NCBI GenBank assembly: GCA_937927515.1
Contig: CALBDO010000014.1
Location: forward strand, 39,059 to 103,058
Length of the DNA: 64,000 bases
Direction of reading: 5' to 3'
Source: Candidatus Kapaibacterium sp.
GTDB lineage: Bacteria; Bacteroidota; Ignavibacteria; Kapaibacteriales; UBA2268
Within the stretch, counting starts at the first letter, position 1; each line of letters starts with the position of its first letter. Shown here one piece after another: positions 9,935-21,800 of this stretch. The notes under the pieces are model-generated. The model was not told the origin of the DNA and did not search any database. It saw nothing but the letters and a program-made list of their open reading frames with translations. The translations under genes and the position numbers were made by a program.

Positions 9935-10648
9935 ATGAGGTCAATAGTTATTATTCCAACATATAACGAGGCAGAAAATATTGAGAGATTAATTAACAAG
10001 ATTTTTTCAATTGTTCCAGATATAAGTATTCTTGTAGTGGACGATAATTCCCCTGATGGAACCGGAAGAATTGTTGAAAATATTATGCTGAGCAACCCTA
10101 ATGTCTATTTGATTAAAAGGACCGGAAAACTTGGACTGGGCACAGCATATATAGAGGGCTTCAAGTTTGCTTTGGAAAGGGGTTTCGAAGTTATTTTTGA
10201 AATGGATGCAGATTTCTCGCACAATCCAGAGGATTTACCTCGTTTCCTCGAAGCAATTAATGATGCAGATTTGGTAATAGGTTCTCGTTATTTAACTGGG
10301 GTAAACGTTATTAATTGGCCCTTGCAAAGACTTATACTTAGCTACTTTGCAAATTTATATACCCGATTTGTTACTGGTATGCCTGTCAAGGATGCAACTG
10401 GTGGTTTCAAATGCTTCCGTGCCGAAGCTCTTCGCCAAATAAACCTTGAAAGAGTTAAAACAAATGGGTATGGTTTTCAAATTGAGATGAATTTCCGTTT
10501 TTGGGCAAAAGGTTTCCGAGTTAAAGAAATACCAATAATTTTTATCGATAGAATGAATGGCGTTTCTAAAATGAATAAAAAAATTGTATTCGAAGCCATT
10601 TTCCTTGTCTGGAAATTGAAACTGTGCCAAATTTTAAAATGTCTGTGA
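9935..10648 (+). CDS. Polyprenol monophosphomannose synthase-like GT2 glycosyltransferase
   Basis: IIPTYNEAENIERL, DDNSPDGTG, EMDADFSHNPEDLP; no C-terminal membrane domain. Confidence 0.87.
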   Translation: MRSIVIIPTYNEAENIERLINKIFSIVPDISILVVDDNSPDGTGRIVENIMLSNPNVYLIKRTGKLGLGTAYIEGFKFALERGFEVIFEMDADFSHNPEDLPRFLEAINDADLVIGSRYLTGVNVINWPLQRLILSYFANLYTRFVTGMPVKDATGGFKCFRAEALRQINLERVKTNGYGFQIEMNFRFWAKGFRVKEIPIIFIDRMNGVSKMNKKIVFEAIFLVWKLKLCQILKCL

Positions 10649-10654
10649 TTTGTA

Positions 10655-12598
10655 ATGAATTCCTCGATAGCTGTTTCTATCATTATTGTAAACTACAATG
10701 TTCGAGATTTTCTTGTTCAGTGTTTAAATTCCATCTTTAATTCCAAGACAAGCTTTCTCTTTGAAGTTATTGTAGTTGATAATAACTCCACTGATGACTC
10801 GGTTGAATTCTTACATAAAACTTTTCCTGTTGTAAATGTATTAGAGTTGAAAAAGAACAGTGGATTTAGTTACGCAAACAACAAAGGTTTCGAGGCTTCC
10901 AAAGGTAAGTACTTATTGTTTCTAAATCCTGATACAGTTTTGCAAGAGGACACTCTGCAAACGATGTATGATTTTATGGAGAAAACACCAAAGGTAGGAA
11001 TTGCTGGATGCAAGGTTTTGAATGCTGATGGGACTATTCAATTGGCTTGTCGCCGTGGGTTTCCAACCCCTTGGGTGGCTTTTACTAAGCTTTTTGGCTT
11101 GCAAAAATTGTTTCCTAAAAGTAGACTTTTTGGCCGTTACAACCTTACGTATCTCGACCCGGATGAATTTTCTTACGTCGATGCCATCAGCGGTTCTTTT
11201 ATGTTCATTCGTAGAGAGCTTTTTGCAAAATTAGGAGGCTTCGATACTTCGTTTTTTATGTATGGCGAGGATTTAGACATTTGTTATCGTGCAAAAAAAT
11301 CGGGGATGGAAGTTGCGTATGTTCCAACAACCTCTATAATTCATTATAAAGGTCAAAGTACAATTAGAAGCATCATCGATAATAAGTATCATTTCTTCAA
11401 ATCGATGGAAATTTTCAGCAAAAAGCATTTTAGTAATTCCAAATGGTTTACCTTTTTTATTAAAATTGGGATTTTTGTACGGCAATTTCTTTCCAAAGTC
11501 TTTGCTTACAAAATAGAGCTTGCTTTCATTGTATCAGACTTGTTAATTGTTAATCTTTCTCTACTTTTGGCAACATGGCTAAGATTTTCGAATGCTCTTT
11601 GTTTCCCTGATTATGCTTATCCAACTGTTTTTATAGTTCTGAGCTTAGTTGTATTTATTTCTATGATTATCTCCGGAGAATATTTCGAACATAATCACAG
11701 CGTTTGGAATAATACATTTGCTCTTTTGATATCCTTTTTCGTGCTATCCTCTCTGACATATTTCTTCAAGGATTATGCTTTTAGCCGTGGTGTATTACTG
11801 CTGACTATTGGGTTCACCCTTGTTTTTACAAATTTAACTCGAATAGTTTATAATTTGAGAAAAAAAATAACCTCGCCAAGTCGTATTCTTTTCGTGGGTT
11901 ACAACGCTAGTACAGAAGCTATTATCAAATCTATCGAACGTTCTGATACAACTAAATTTGTAGTCGTTGGTGTTGCATTGCTCGAGAATTCAAACAAGAA
12001 TTTGGATTTACCCGTTTTGGGAAAATTGAGCGAGCTTGCAGAGATTGTAAAATTGCACAATGTAACTGATATTATTGTTACAGACGAGAAAATTTCCAAA
12101 ATCGAAATGCTTGGAGAGATGCAGAAGCTAGTTGGAAAAAGTGTAAGATTTTTCTATGCACAAGGATACGAGGATTTCCTTGCCTCGGAAATAATATCTA
12201 ATCTTACAAATCAAAGCAGCTCGCTGGAAATATACAACCTGGCTCGTTTTAGGTTTAGATTTTATAAAAGAATTTTCGACCTTGTTCTTTTGATTTTTCT
12301 TCTAACAATTGGAATTCCCTTTGTATTTTTGCTTTTGGACGAAAGTAAGAGAAAATTGAAATTCCTTTATAGAATTTTAGTAGGGAGGATGACATTTGTG
12401 GGTTTAGATAAAGAATTTAGGCAATTGTACAAAAAAGAACCGCTTATTACGATTACAGAAGCATATTCTGGAATAGTTCTTCGAGAGAAAACGAAAGAAA
12501 AGTTAAATACCTTTTATATGCAAAATTATTCACCATTACTTGATATTGAAATTTTGTTGAAATATAAACGGGGTAAATATGGAAAAAACACAGCCTAA
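10655..12598 (+). CDS. GT2 glycosyltransferase fused to degenerate polyprenyl-phosphate glycosylphosphotransferase-like domain
   Basis: N-term [22 protein letters not shown]-term TM segments, [14 protein letters not shown] nucleotide-binding-like region, [24 protein letters not shown] and [13 protein letters not shown] end motif. Confidence 0.8.
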   Translation: MNSSIAVSIIIVNYNVRDFLVQCLNSIFNSKTSFLFEVIVVDNNSTDDSVEFLHKTFPVVNVLELKKNSGFSYANNKGFEASKGKYLLFLNPDTVLQEDTLQTMYDFMEKTPKVGIAGCKVLNADGTIQLACRRGFPTPWVAFTKLFGLQKLFPKSRLFGRYNLTYLDPDEFSYVDAISGSFMFIRRELFAKLGGFDTSFFMYGEDLDICYRAKKSGMEVAYVPTTSIIHYKGQSTIRSIIDNKYHFFKSMEIFSKKHFSNSKWFTFFIKIGIFVRQFLSKVFAYKIELAFIVSDLLIVNLSLLLATWLRFSNALCFPDYAYPTVFIVLSLVVFISMIISGEYFEHNHSVWNNTFALLISFFVLSSLTYFFKDYAFSRGVLLLTIGFTLVFTNLTRIVYNLRKKITSPSRILFVGYNASTEAIIKSIERSDTTKFVVVGVALLENSNKNLDLPVLGKLSELAEIVKLHNVTDIIVTDEKISKIEMLGEMQKLVGKSVRFFYAQGYEDFLASEIISNLTNQSSSLEIYNLARFRFRFYKRIFDLVLLIFLLTIGIPFVFLLLDESKRKLKFLYRILVGRMTFVGLDKEFRQLYKKEPLITITEAYSGIVLREKTKEKLNTFYMQNYSPLLDIEILLKYKRGKYGKNTA

Positions 12599-13544
12599 AT
12601 ACCTACTCGAATTTGAAAAGCCAATCTACGAGCTCGAACAGAAAATCGAGGAGATGAAATCAATTGGCGAAGTTATAAATATTGACGAAGAGATTGAAAG
12701 GCTACAGAACAAAATTTTTGAACTTAAACAGCAAATATACAGCCAACTTACCCGCTGGCAACGAGTCCAAATAGCTCGACATCCAGAACGTCCATACACC
12801 TTGGATTACATCAATAATATTTTTACAGATTTTGTCGAGCTTCACGGCGACCGTCTCGTTCGCGACGACCCAGCCATCGTCGGCGGCATTGCTAAGTTCA
12901 ACGGTCATTCCGTTCTTGTCGTCGGGCATCAGAAAGGACGAGATACCAAAAGCAATCTCTTTAGAAATTTTGGTATGCCAAATCCAGAGGGATATAGAAA
13001 GGCACATCGTTTGTTTCTCTTGGCCGAGAAATTCAGTAAACCAGTAATTACATTTTTGGATACTCCCGGAGCTTATCCTGGAATGGAAGCCGAGGAACGT
13101 GGTCAAGCCGAAGCCATCGCCCGTAATCTTTTTTTAATGGCTAAATTGCGTGTTCCCATAATTGTTGTTATCATTGGAGAAGGAGCAAGCGGAGGTGCAA
13201 TTGGAATTGGTGTTGGCGATAGAATACTAATGCTCGAAAATGCTTGGTATAGTGTAATTTCTCCAGAGTCTTGCTCCAGTATCCTTTGGCGTAGTTGGGA
13301 TTTTAAAGAACAAGCTGCAGAAGCTTTAAAATTGACTGCTAAAGATTTGCTCGAGTTAAAGATAATCGATAGAGTCGTACCCGAACCACTTGGAGGAGCA
13401 CATAAAGACCCCAAGCAAATGTTCACAATCATGAAAGAGGTGTTGAGTGAAGAATTGGAAAACTTGTTGAAGATAAAAATTGATGATTTAGTAAGGATGA
13501 GAAAAGAAAAGTTTTATAACCAAGGTGTTTGGAAAGAATTATGA
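12579..13544 (+). CDS. accA: Acetyl-CoA carboxylase carboxyltransferase subunit alpha
   Basis: [53 protein letters not shown]. Confidence 0.95.
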   Translation: MEKTQPKYLLEFEKPIYELEQKIEEMKSIGEVINIDEEIERLQNKIFELKQQIYSQLTRWQRVQIARHPERPYTLDYINNIFTDFVELHGDRLVRDDPAIVGGIAKFNGHSVLVVGHQKGRDTKSNLFRNFGMPNPEGYRKAHRLFLLAEKFSKPVITFLDTPGAYPGMEAEERGQAEAIARNLFLMAKLRVPIIVVIIGEGASGGAIGIGVGDRILMLENAWYSVISPESCSSILWRSWDFKEQAAEALKLTAKDLLELKIIDRVVPEPLGGAHKDPKQMFTIMKEVLSEELENLLKIKIDDLVRMRKEKFYNQGVWKEL

Positions 13545-14146
13545 TTAGGAAGTTAGACGAAGTCCTTAAGCGAGCCACGAAATGGGTCGAAGGTTTCGCA
13601 CAGACGAGATACTCCCTCTGGGCATTATTCGGATTTGCTTTTGCCGAGGCTTCTTTTTTCCCAATACCACCCGATGTTTTGCTCATTGCAATAGCTTTTG
13701 CTTATCCCAAAAGGTCGTTCATTTCTGCATTTTGGTGTACCATTGGCTCGGCTTTTGGAGGCATTTTGGGATATTACATCGGATTTTCTCTAATGCAAGT
13801 GATTGGTATTAAAATAATCGATTTTTATAATTTTCACCAGGAATGGAATAAAGTTGTATCTGTCTTTAATAGTGATATTGGGTATTGGTTCCTTGCTATA
13901 GCTTCGTTTACTCCAATACCATATAAAGTGGCAACAATCGCTGCTGGTGCAACAAACCAAAATTTTATCCCTTTTGTTATAATCTCTCTTGTTGGTCGTG
14001 GCTTGCGTTTTTTTGCCGTGGCAACTTTGTTCTATTTTCTTGGTCCACCAGTCAAGGCATTTATTGATAAACATTTCGAAAAACTCACTTTTGCATTTAT
14101 TGTACTTCTTATAGGTGGTTTCGTTGTTATAAAATTCTTATTCTGA
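13541..14146 (+). CDS. DedA/VTT-family membrane protein, YqaA-like
   Basis: [41 protein letters not shown]; multiple TM segments. Confidence 0.85.
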   Translation: MIRKLDEVLKRATKWVEGFAQTRYSLWALFGFAFAEASFFPIPPDVLLIAIAFAYPKRSFISAFWCTIGSAFGGILGYYIGFSLMQVIGIKIIDFYNFHQEWNKVVSVFNSDIGYWFLAIASFTPIPYKVATIAAGATNQNFIPFVIISLVGRGLRFFAVATLFYFLGPPVKAFIDKHFEKLTFAFIVLLIGGFVVIKFLF

Positions 14147-14150
14147 TTAA

Positions 14151-15311
14151 GTGGCAAGAATTATTTACTTATTTAAAGGCAAATTCCCTTGGGATGGAAG
14201 ATTGGTGAAGATTTGCAATTCATTACAAAAGCAAGGCAACGATGTTTTAGTGGTTGCGCGTTGGAAGAGTGAAAGGGATAAGATTGAAAATTGGTATGGT
14301 TTAAATATATATCGAGCATGCTACAAATTGCCTCCACAACTTTCGTTACCTTTTCCAAATAATTATTTTTGGATTAAGGACTTATCAGAGATTATCAAAG
14401 TATTTCTTCCAGAAATTATATTCGTTCGGGACATATTTCTTGTGAAGACAGTTAAAAAAGCTTTGGGGAAAAAGTCGGTACCGATAATCATTGATATGGC
14501 AGAGCACTATCCCGCTGCTGTACGTTACTGGAGGAAATATAATAAAAATTTTTTAACAAAATTAATTGTTCACAAACTTCAAATTGTTGATAAATGGGAG
14601 ACAGAGAGTGTTTCTATTGCAAATGGCATAATAACTGTTTGTGAGGAACAAAAGGAAAGACTTGTGAACAATTACCGTTTTAACCCAGATTTTATAGAAG
14701 TAATATATAATACACCAGAATTAAATTTTTTCAAGTATAGTGTAAAAAATCCTAAATCCAATCCTAGAACTTTCCTCCATCACGGATATCACACAAGTGA
14801 AAAGCCAATCGATAAATTTGTTAGGTATTTTCTTGATTACGCCTCTTCGAGCAAGGGTTTTCGTTTGCTGATAGCTGGACCTGGGGAGTGTATTCCAGAA
14901 TTGAAGCATATGGTCGATTCAAGAAATGCAAATAATGTTGATTTTCTTGGAGAGTATAAATTCGAAGATTTGCCGAAAATTTTGTTAAATGCAGATATAG
15001 GCATAATACCATATCCCGCTAACGATTTTAATAACTTCACCCTGCATAACAAGGTTTTTGATTACATGGCTTGTGGTATACCTATTTTGGTCTCAGATGC
15101 TAAGCCGTTGAAAAGACTTGTAGAAGAGACCAAAGCTGGGTTATCAATTAAAATAGAGAGTGATTCAATTAGAAATTTCTTTAAAGAAATTGACAATTAC
15201 AATTGGCTCGAGATGAGTAAAAATGCACTGGAATTTTCAAGACGAAAGTACAACTGGGCAGTGGACGAAAGTAAATTGATTAGATTTACAAAAAAGGTGT
15301 TGGATGCCTAA
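14151..15311 (+). CDS. Glycosyltransferase family 4-like protein (GTG start)
   Basis: GT-B C-terminal pattern LLNADIGIIPYPANDFNNFTLHNKVFDYMACGIPILVSD. Confidence 0.8.
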   Translation: MARIIYLFKGKFPWDGRLVKICNSLQKQGNDVLVVARWKSERDKIENWYGLNIYRACYKLPPQLSLPFPNNYFWIKDLSEIIKVFLPEIIFVRDIFLVKTVKKALGKKSVPIIIDMAEHYPAAVRYWRKYNKNFLTKLIVHKLQIVDKWETESVSIANGIITVCEEQKERLVNNYRFNPDFIEVIYNTPELNFFKYSVKNPKSNPRTFLHHGYHTSEKPIDKFVRYFLDYASSSKGFRLLIAGPGECIPELKHMVDSRNANNVDFLGEYKFEDLPKILLNADIGIIPYPANDFNNFTLHNKVFDYMACGIPILVSDAKPLKRLVEETKAGLSIKIESDSIRNFFKEIDNYNWLEMSKNALEFSRRKYNWAVDESKLIRFTKKVLDA

Positions 15312-15792
15312 ATTCGTTTCGAATACCATTCAAGTGCACGTGGCTGCTTGGGTAGAGCATCTACAGCAGTATAATTATTTAGCCCTCAGAAGGGGGAGTA
15401 CCGACCCTCTTTATCCAGGATTGTGGCAAGCAATCACTGGAACAATTGAACCAAGCGAGACAGCCATTAATTGTGCAATTCGAGAGATACGCGAAGAGAC
15501 GGGGCTAATCCCAAAGCAAGTTTGGACAATCCCTTTTGTTGCTGTTTTTTTCGACCCGTACAAGGACGAGGTTAATGCCTCGCCTATCTTTGGTGTTACA
15601 GTAGACTTTAACCAGCAGATTTCCATCTCTGGTGAACATGATGATTACAAATGGTTGAGTTTGGAGCAGTTTATTGAGGTTGTGGAATTACCCTCTCATA
15701 AAATCGGTGCGCGATATTTTTGGGATTACATCCTTAGCAAGAGAGATAAAAGCATGTTCAAGTTCAAAAATCAAGACCTTAAAATGTATTAG
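15304..15792 (+). CDS. NUDIX hydrolase
   Basis: Nudix box GTIEPSETAINCAIREIREETGL. Confidence 0.9.
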   Translation: MPKFVSNTIQVHVAAWVEHLQQYNYLALRRGSTDPLYPGLWQAITGTIEPSETAINCAIREIREETGLIPKQVWTIPFVAVFFDPYKDEVNASPIFGVTVDFNQQISISGEHDDYKWLSLEQFIEVVELPSHKIGARYFWDYILSKRDKSMFKFKNQDLKMY

Positions 15793-15853
15793 GAATTTTG
15801 TTGTGACGGTTTCTTTTAAAATTAGATTTGAAAAACTTTATTAACACATAAGA

Positions 15854-16537
15854 TTATGAGTAGTTGGGTTTAATTTTGTATGGCAGGGGGTCTTCTAAGC
15901 CAGCTTGCTGAAATCCCCGAAGTCGAAGAGCACACGAGTCGCATACACCACAAGCGATTTCACTTTCGCGATAGCAGCTCCATGTCAATTCGAATGGAAC
16001 GTTAAAATTGTGACCGAGCCGCACGATGAAGCGTTTAGTTAGATTTATCAAGGGAGTGTGTATTTGAATTGTAGTTTCGGGTTTTGTTCCCAAGTTGATA
16101 GCTTTTTCAAAAGCTTGAAAAAAATCCAGTCGGCAATCGGGATATCCACTGCTATCGGTTTCGACAGCTCCAATAAAAATAGCTTTTGCTCCGAGAACTT
16201 CTGCCCAGCTAGTGGCAATTGCAAGTATGTTGCCATTTCGAAATGGAACATAAGTTGAGGGTATTTCGGAGCGATTTAAGTTTGCAAATTCAATTTCTAT
16301 GCTCGTATTAGTCAAAGAAGAACCACCGATTTTTTTAAAGTAATCAATAGAAATGGTTAATCTGTTGTCAAATTGGAAATAATCACACAAATCATTGAAG
16401 GCTTTAAGCTCTCTTTCCTGCGTTCTTTGACCATAAAGAACATGAAGCGCAGAAACTTCATAACCTAATGACTTTGCAAGTGCTGCGGTTACAGCAGAAT
16501 CCAGTCCTCCACTCATCAAAACTACTGCTTTGTTCAT
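15854..16537 (-). CDS. queC: 7-cyano-7-deazaguanine synthase
   Basis: AVVLMSGGLDSAVTAA PP-loop, C-terminal zinc-site CYRESEIACGVCDSCALRLRGF; start MNKAVV preferred over ORF-track start 16633. Confidence 0.93.
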   Translation of the reverse strand: MNKAVVLMSGGLDSAVTAALAKSLGYEVSALHVLYGQRTQERELKAFNDLCDYFQFDNRLTISIDYFKKIGGSSLTNTSIEIEFANLNRSEIPSTYVPFRNGNILAIATSWAEVLGAKAIFIGAVETDSSGYPDCRLDFFQAFEKAINLGTKPETTIQIHTPLINLTKRFIVRLGHNFNVPFELTWSCYRESEIACGVCDSCALRLRGFQQAGLEDPLPYKIKPNYS

Positions 16538-16556
16538 TTTCAGACTCCCCCGATAA

Positions 16557-18065
16557 TTAATGATACCTTCTATATGTGTAATGTCGCAATTTCCAGCGAC
16601 TCTTATAGGTGTTGTTGTTATGAGTCGCCGCAAGTGTTATTGGCTTTTCTTTTGCTTTATAAAAGTGCAAGGCAATTGCAGAAGCAAGTTTTGAATATTC
16701 TTCCTTTGCTTGGTGCAGTTTAGTGAAGTCAAATTCATTTTCCAAAAAAGCAGTGTGGTAAGTTCCGTCTAAGTATCTTGGTTCTTGAAGAATTTGAATT
16801 AAAAAGGGTATACCAGTTTTTACGCCAAAAATTTTAAAATCCTTTAATGCTCTCAGCATAGTTGATATTGCTTCATTTCGGTCTTTACCATAAGTTATAA
16901 GTTTTGCAATTAATGGGTCGAAATGTATGGTAATTTCGGAGTTTGTTTCGACGCCACTGTCGAGCCGAACACCTTTGCCACCCGGCTCTCGCATATATAT
17001 TATTTTGCCTGTGTCTGGCAAAAAGTTATTAAAGGGGTCTTCTGCATTAATACGACATTCAATAGAGTGCCCTTTCCAGAAGACGTCTTCTTGAGAGAAT
17101 GATAATGGGTAGCCAAAGGCAATTCTGATTTGTTCCTTTACTATGTCGATACCAGTAACAAATTCAGTAACCGGGTGCTCCACTTGCAAACGGGTGTTCA
17201 TTTCGAGAAAGTAGAAATTTTTGTTTTTATCGAACAAAAACTCGATTGTTCCCGCATTTACAAAACCAACTGCTTTTGCTGCTTCGATGGCAACAAAACC
17301 CATTTTTTGCCTCAAATCTTTGTCGAGCACTGTAGACGGAGCCTCCTCGATTACTTTTTGATGACGACGTTGTATCGAGCAGTCTCGTTCACCTAAGTGA
17401 ACATAATTTCCGTACTCATCACCAAGTATTTGAATTTCGATATGTTTTGGTTCTTCGAGATATTTTTCAATATAAATTGAACCATCACCGAAAGATTTCA
17501 ATGCCTCTCGTTGTGCCGATTCGAAGCTATCCTTGAATTCTTCGCGTTTCAAGACTTTTTTCATTCCTTTGCCACCACCGCCAGCAGAAGCTTTCAAAAG
17601 CACTGGAAAACCTATACTTTCTGCAATTCTTATCCCATCTTCAATTGAATTTACTGGTTCCTTCGTGCCAGGAACAATCGGCACTCCAGCTTTCGACATC
17701 AATTCCCGCGCTTGTGTTTTGGTCCCCATTGCTTCAATCGAGTTGGGTTTAGGGCCAATGAACTTTATGCCAGCATCCAAACAAGCTTGGCTGAATGCAG
17801 CCCGCTCTGAGAGGAAACCATAGCCAGGATGTATAGCTTCGGCTCCACTTTTCCTTGCAACGTCGATTATCTGTTGAATGTCGAGGTAAGCGGATTTAGG
17901 TTGTTCAGAATAAATTTCGTAGGCATAATCCGACATACGTACAAAAGGGGCAGTGCTATCAACTTTATGGTAAATAGCAACTGTTTCGATGCCTAATTCG
18001 TGTGCGGCTCTAATTACTCGAACGGCAATCTCACCACGATTTGCAATTAAAATTTTCTTAAACAT
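16557..18065 (-). CDS. accC: Acetyl-CoA carboxylase biotin carboxylase subunit
   Basis: FKKILIANRGEIAVRVIRAA, KASAGGGGKGMK, FLEMNTRLQVEHPVTE. Confidence 0.93.
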   Translation of the reverse strand: MFKKILIANRGEIAVRVIRAAHELGIETVAIYHKVDSTAPFVRMSDYAYEIYSEQPKSAYLDIQQIIDVARKSGAEAIHPGYGFLSERAAFSQACLDAGIKFIGPKPNSIEAMGTKTQARELMSKAGVPIVPGTKEPVNSIEDGIRIAESIGFPVLLKASAGGGGKGMKKVLKREEFKDSFESAQREALKSFGDGSIYIEKYLEEPKHIEIQILGDEYGNYVHLGERDCSIQRRHQKVIEEAPSTVLDKDLRQKMGFVAIEAAKAVGFVNAGTIEFLFDKNKNFYFLEMNTRLQVEHPVTEFVTGIDIVKEQIRIAFGYPLSFSQEDVFWKGHSIECRINAEDPFNNFLPDTGKIIYMREPGGKGVRLDSGVETNSEITIHFDPLIAKLITYGKDRNEAISTMLRALKDFKIFGVKTGIPFLIQILQEPRYLDGTYHTAFLENEFDFTKLHQAKEEYSKLASAIALHFYKAKEKPITLAATHNNNTYKSRWKLRHYTYRRYH

Positions 18066-18162
18066 GGGATTTTTTTAAAAAAGTTAATTTAAAAAAATTA
18101 AACGAAATAATAAAGAGGTGGGGGAGTGTTTAAAAAGAGTAAATTGAATGTTTTCTTTTTCG

Positions 18163-18235
18163 AGCCACCTGCCGGATTCGAACCAGCGACCGGCTGATTA
18201 CAAATCAGCTGCTCTACCAGCTGAGCTAAGGTGGC
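18163..18235 (-). tRNA. tRNA-Thr (anticodon TGT)
   Basis: Reverse complement GCCACCTTAGCTCAGCTGGTAGAGCAGCTGATTTGTAATCAGCCGGTCGCTGGTTCGAATCCGGCAGGTGGCT; full cloverleaf, loop TTTGTAA, GGTTCGAATCC T-arm. Confidence 0.95.
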
Positions 18236-18371
18236 TTTCAAAAATGCAAAATTATAAAATTATACTTAATTAAGCAAAAAATTTTAATTTTTGAATATTC
18301 AATGTTAGTTTGAATTTAATAATTTTTTGAAATGCTAAATTTTTTTTGAGATTTTGTAAAAATTTTTATTT

Positions 18372-18815
18372 TTGCAAATGAGGATATCTTTAATTGATAT
18401 GAAATTAGGTAATCTTTTACCTTCTTGGTTATTATTGATATTGCTTGCATGTATGTCCAAAAATTTTGTTTTTACTCGATTGCAGATTGTTCAAGGGGGT
18501 GGCTTTACTGGTATGTATTATGGTTACATTATTCAATCCGATGGCAAAGTTTTTAAATGTGAAGGAAAGGAAACTTGTGATAGCGTAAATATTTTTAAAA
18601 CCTTAACGCCCAAAGAAATTCGAGACTTGAATGAAATTATAGTCCAATATAAACTTCTCGAGCTCGATTATCAATCCCCTCATAATATCAGCCGAAAAAT
18701 GATTTTGAATTTCGGTTCTTCAACGAAGATTTTTATTTGGAATCCTTTTAGTAAGGATAGCATTGAAGAAAAGTTGTCTGAAATTTATGAAAAGATAGAA
18801 AGTTTTGTAAAATAA
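18372..18815 (+). CDS. Small putative lipoprotein of unknown function
   Basis: Hydrophobic N-terminus with lipobox-like LLILLAC; directly upstream of the M4 peptidase. Confidence 0.6.
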   Translation: MQMRISLIDMKLGNLLPSWLLLILLACMSKNFVFTRLQIVQGGGFTGMYYGYIIQSDGKVFKCEGKETCDSVNIFKTLTPKEIRDLNEIIVQYKLLELDYQSPHNISRKMILNFGSSTKIFIWNPFSKDSIEEKLSEIYEKIESFVK

Positions 18816-18830
18816 AATAGGAGAGTAGAA

Positions 18831-21800
18831 ATGGTAAGACTTGTTTCTAATTTATTTTCGCTCTTCGTTTGTTTGGCTATTTCTCTTTCTTTCGTCCACG
18901 CAGACGTTTTCGAGCAAATCGAGATGATTAAAAATGGTGCGATTAAACCTCAAAAGATAAAAGTAGACTTTGAAAAACTGAAGTTACTGAAAAACTATCT
19001 TCGCCCATCTGAAACAAACGTTGAAAACACGGTTTCCAATCCCACAGCGATAAAGCAAATGGAGTATAATACACAGAATTTATTTGAAAATCTTTATGTT
19101 TTTTCCGATGATTTTGATGTTTTATTCGACCCAAGTCTTGGCATTCCAAAATTTATAGCCCCCAGAAAACAGTCTGCCTTGGTAAATTCAAAATACAAAA
19201 ATTTTGCCCTTTCAAATATCTTGTTTACTTTTTTGAGACAAAACAAAGAGTACTTTCGATTGCAAGAACCAGAAAAATTTTTCCAGGAAGTGGAAGTTTC
19301 CAAAACAAAAGATTTGGATTTAGTTATACGTTACCAACAGGTTTACCAAAAGATTCCAATCTGGGGCAAAGAATTGATTGCATTATATAATAGTTTCGGT
19401 GAATTGAAGAATATTGTTTCCAACTATTTACCTTGCGAGAAATTCGATGTACCTATTGAACCCAAAGTCGATGCCAAATTAGCTATTGAAAAGTCGAATT
19501 CAGACCTTGCAAGCAAGGGAGTATTTTTCACTGACATTGGTGCTTTCAAAGACATTCTTCAAAAGAAGTATCCAACCTCAAAATTGTATATCTTGAAAGA
19601 AAGTGTAGATGAAAATCCCAGATTAGTTTGGATTGTGGAATTAATGCCTAATATTTACGAAGTATATAGGTATTTTGTTGATGCAATCACTGGTGAGATA
19701 ATACAATCTTATCGAGCCAATCCCTCTGATGGTATTGTTACAGGGACTGGTAAAGACTTGTTTAACCGAAATGTAAATATAAATGTAGTTCAAAAAGGAA
19801 ATAAGTTCTACTTAGTCGATGCCACTAAGCGGATGTTTAACAACAATTTAAATAATCCTAACGGAGTAATTGTCATATATACAAACAAATACCAAGACCT
19901 AACAAGGAATTCAATGCCAGAGATTGTTTCATCCAATTCTAGTTATTTTGACGATGCAGTTGCAGTCACTGCCCATAAATTTCTTGGTGCAATTTACGAC
20001 TATTACCTCCAAACGCATGGTAGAAATTCGATTGATGGAAATGGAAAGAATATTATTTGTGTTGTTCACGCTACAGAAAATTTTCAACCTATGCAAAATG
20101 CTTTTTGGAATGGGGAATTTATGGTTTTTGGGGACGGAGGAGGAATCTTTTACCCATTCACGAGAGCATTGGATGTGATTGCACACGAATTTACCCACGG
20201 TGTAGTTCAGTTTACAGTGGATTTAGAGTACAAATTTCAGTCTGGTGCCTTGCACGAAGCTTTTGCCGATTGGGGTGGCGCCATGCTCGACCGCGAGGAT
20301 TGGTATATTGGTGAAGATTTGGTATATCCGCAGTACTTCCCAAATGGCACGAGAAATATGCAAGACCCACATAATGGTGCCAGTTTTGGCGACCCAAATT
20401 GGCTGCCTGCTCATATGAACGAATATCAAGATATGACTTTGGATAGAGACAATGGTGGAGTACACATCAATGTAGGAATAATTAACAAGGTTACATATCT
20501 TATTGGAAATTCGCTTGGAAGAGATAAGCTTGAAAAAATTTATTATCGTGTCTTGGATAGAAGATATTTGGCCAAGCAGGCAAATTTTGTGGACTTTCGT
20601 TTTGCTTGCGAGCGAAGTGCAAAAGAACTTTTCGGTGACAACTCGCCAGAGCTTAGTGCCGTTAGAAATGCTTTCAGTTCTGTTGGTATAGGTTCTTCAG
20701 GTGGCTCGAGCCCTTCGCCAGAGCTTCCGCCTATCGTTGGTTTGAAATATGTCCTTGCTGTCGACCAACAAAACCACAATCTTTACCGTGCAGAGGAAAC
20801 TATAAATACACAAAATGACATTAAAAAAATTAGTAACTTCTCTCTGGATGTCTCTTCTGGCTCTACATACTCCGTTTTGTCCAGTGGTGCCTCTGCTATT
20901 TGTATCGACCAATCTAACATGCTCAGAGGACTAAACTTAATTACAGGTGAGGATACAATTTTGGTTGATGCTCCTATCTTTCGTTCAATTGCATTAGTCG
21001 AAGGGAAAAGACCAAAAATTGCTTTTACAACTATTGAATATCTTCCACAAATTTATATTTACGATGCAATTACCGACGATACCAAAGCAATAGATTTGTA
21101 TCAACCAAGCACAAGCCATACTGGGTACGGTGCGGAGCCATTGTTCGCTATTAATTTATCCTGGAATCCAAGTGGTACTTTATTGATTTATGATGTAATC
21201 AACGTTAGGGTGGATGCACAAGGCGATACTTCTTACTATGCAGAAATTAATGCGCTCGAACCAGAGAGTGGTGTTATCTACAGGCTACTACCGCCTCTTC
21301 CATATGGATTTCATGTAGCCTCTCCAAAATTTTCTCAAACAAACGACAACAAAATTGCATTTGTAGTCTACAATGAGAATGCTGGCATTGGTAGCATTAT
21401 TCTTGGTAATCTTTATGATGGTCGCACTTCCCAAATCGTTTCTACCTACTTGACTCTGGACCAACCAGCAACACCACACTTCTCTCCATCCGATAATGCT
21501 ATAGTTTTTCAAAATTTCAAACCTACAACTAGTCAATACATGGTCTACAAGCAATATCTTGGTCCTGATAAGTTTACCCCCTCTGGTCAACCCCAGTTAT
21601 TTTTAATCAACGCCGGTATTCCTCAATGGATTGCATTGGGGCAAAGGTCTTCTGTTTTGGATGTGAGTAGTGGTCGGGAGATTTTTCCAAATCCTTTTAC
21701 TGATAAGCTGATAATTAATCTTGAAAATCTTAATTTAAAGAACATTAAAGAGGTCAAAGTTTATAATATTCAATCTTTGCAGACGTTGAGTGTAAATTGG

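Noticed and set aside
16557-16660. Odd C-terminus of AccC (NNNTYKSRWKLRHYTYRRYH) as a possible frameshift into the queC frame
   Set aside because: The core enzyme is complete and biotin carboxylases vary at the extreme C-terminus, often with a similar 'S.WK' segment; no evidence of a truncated domain.
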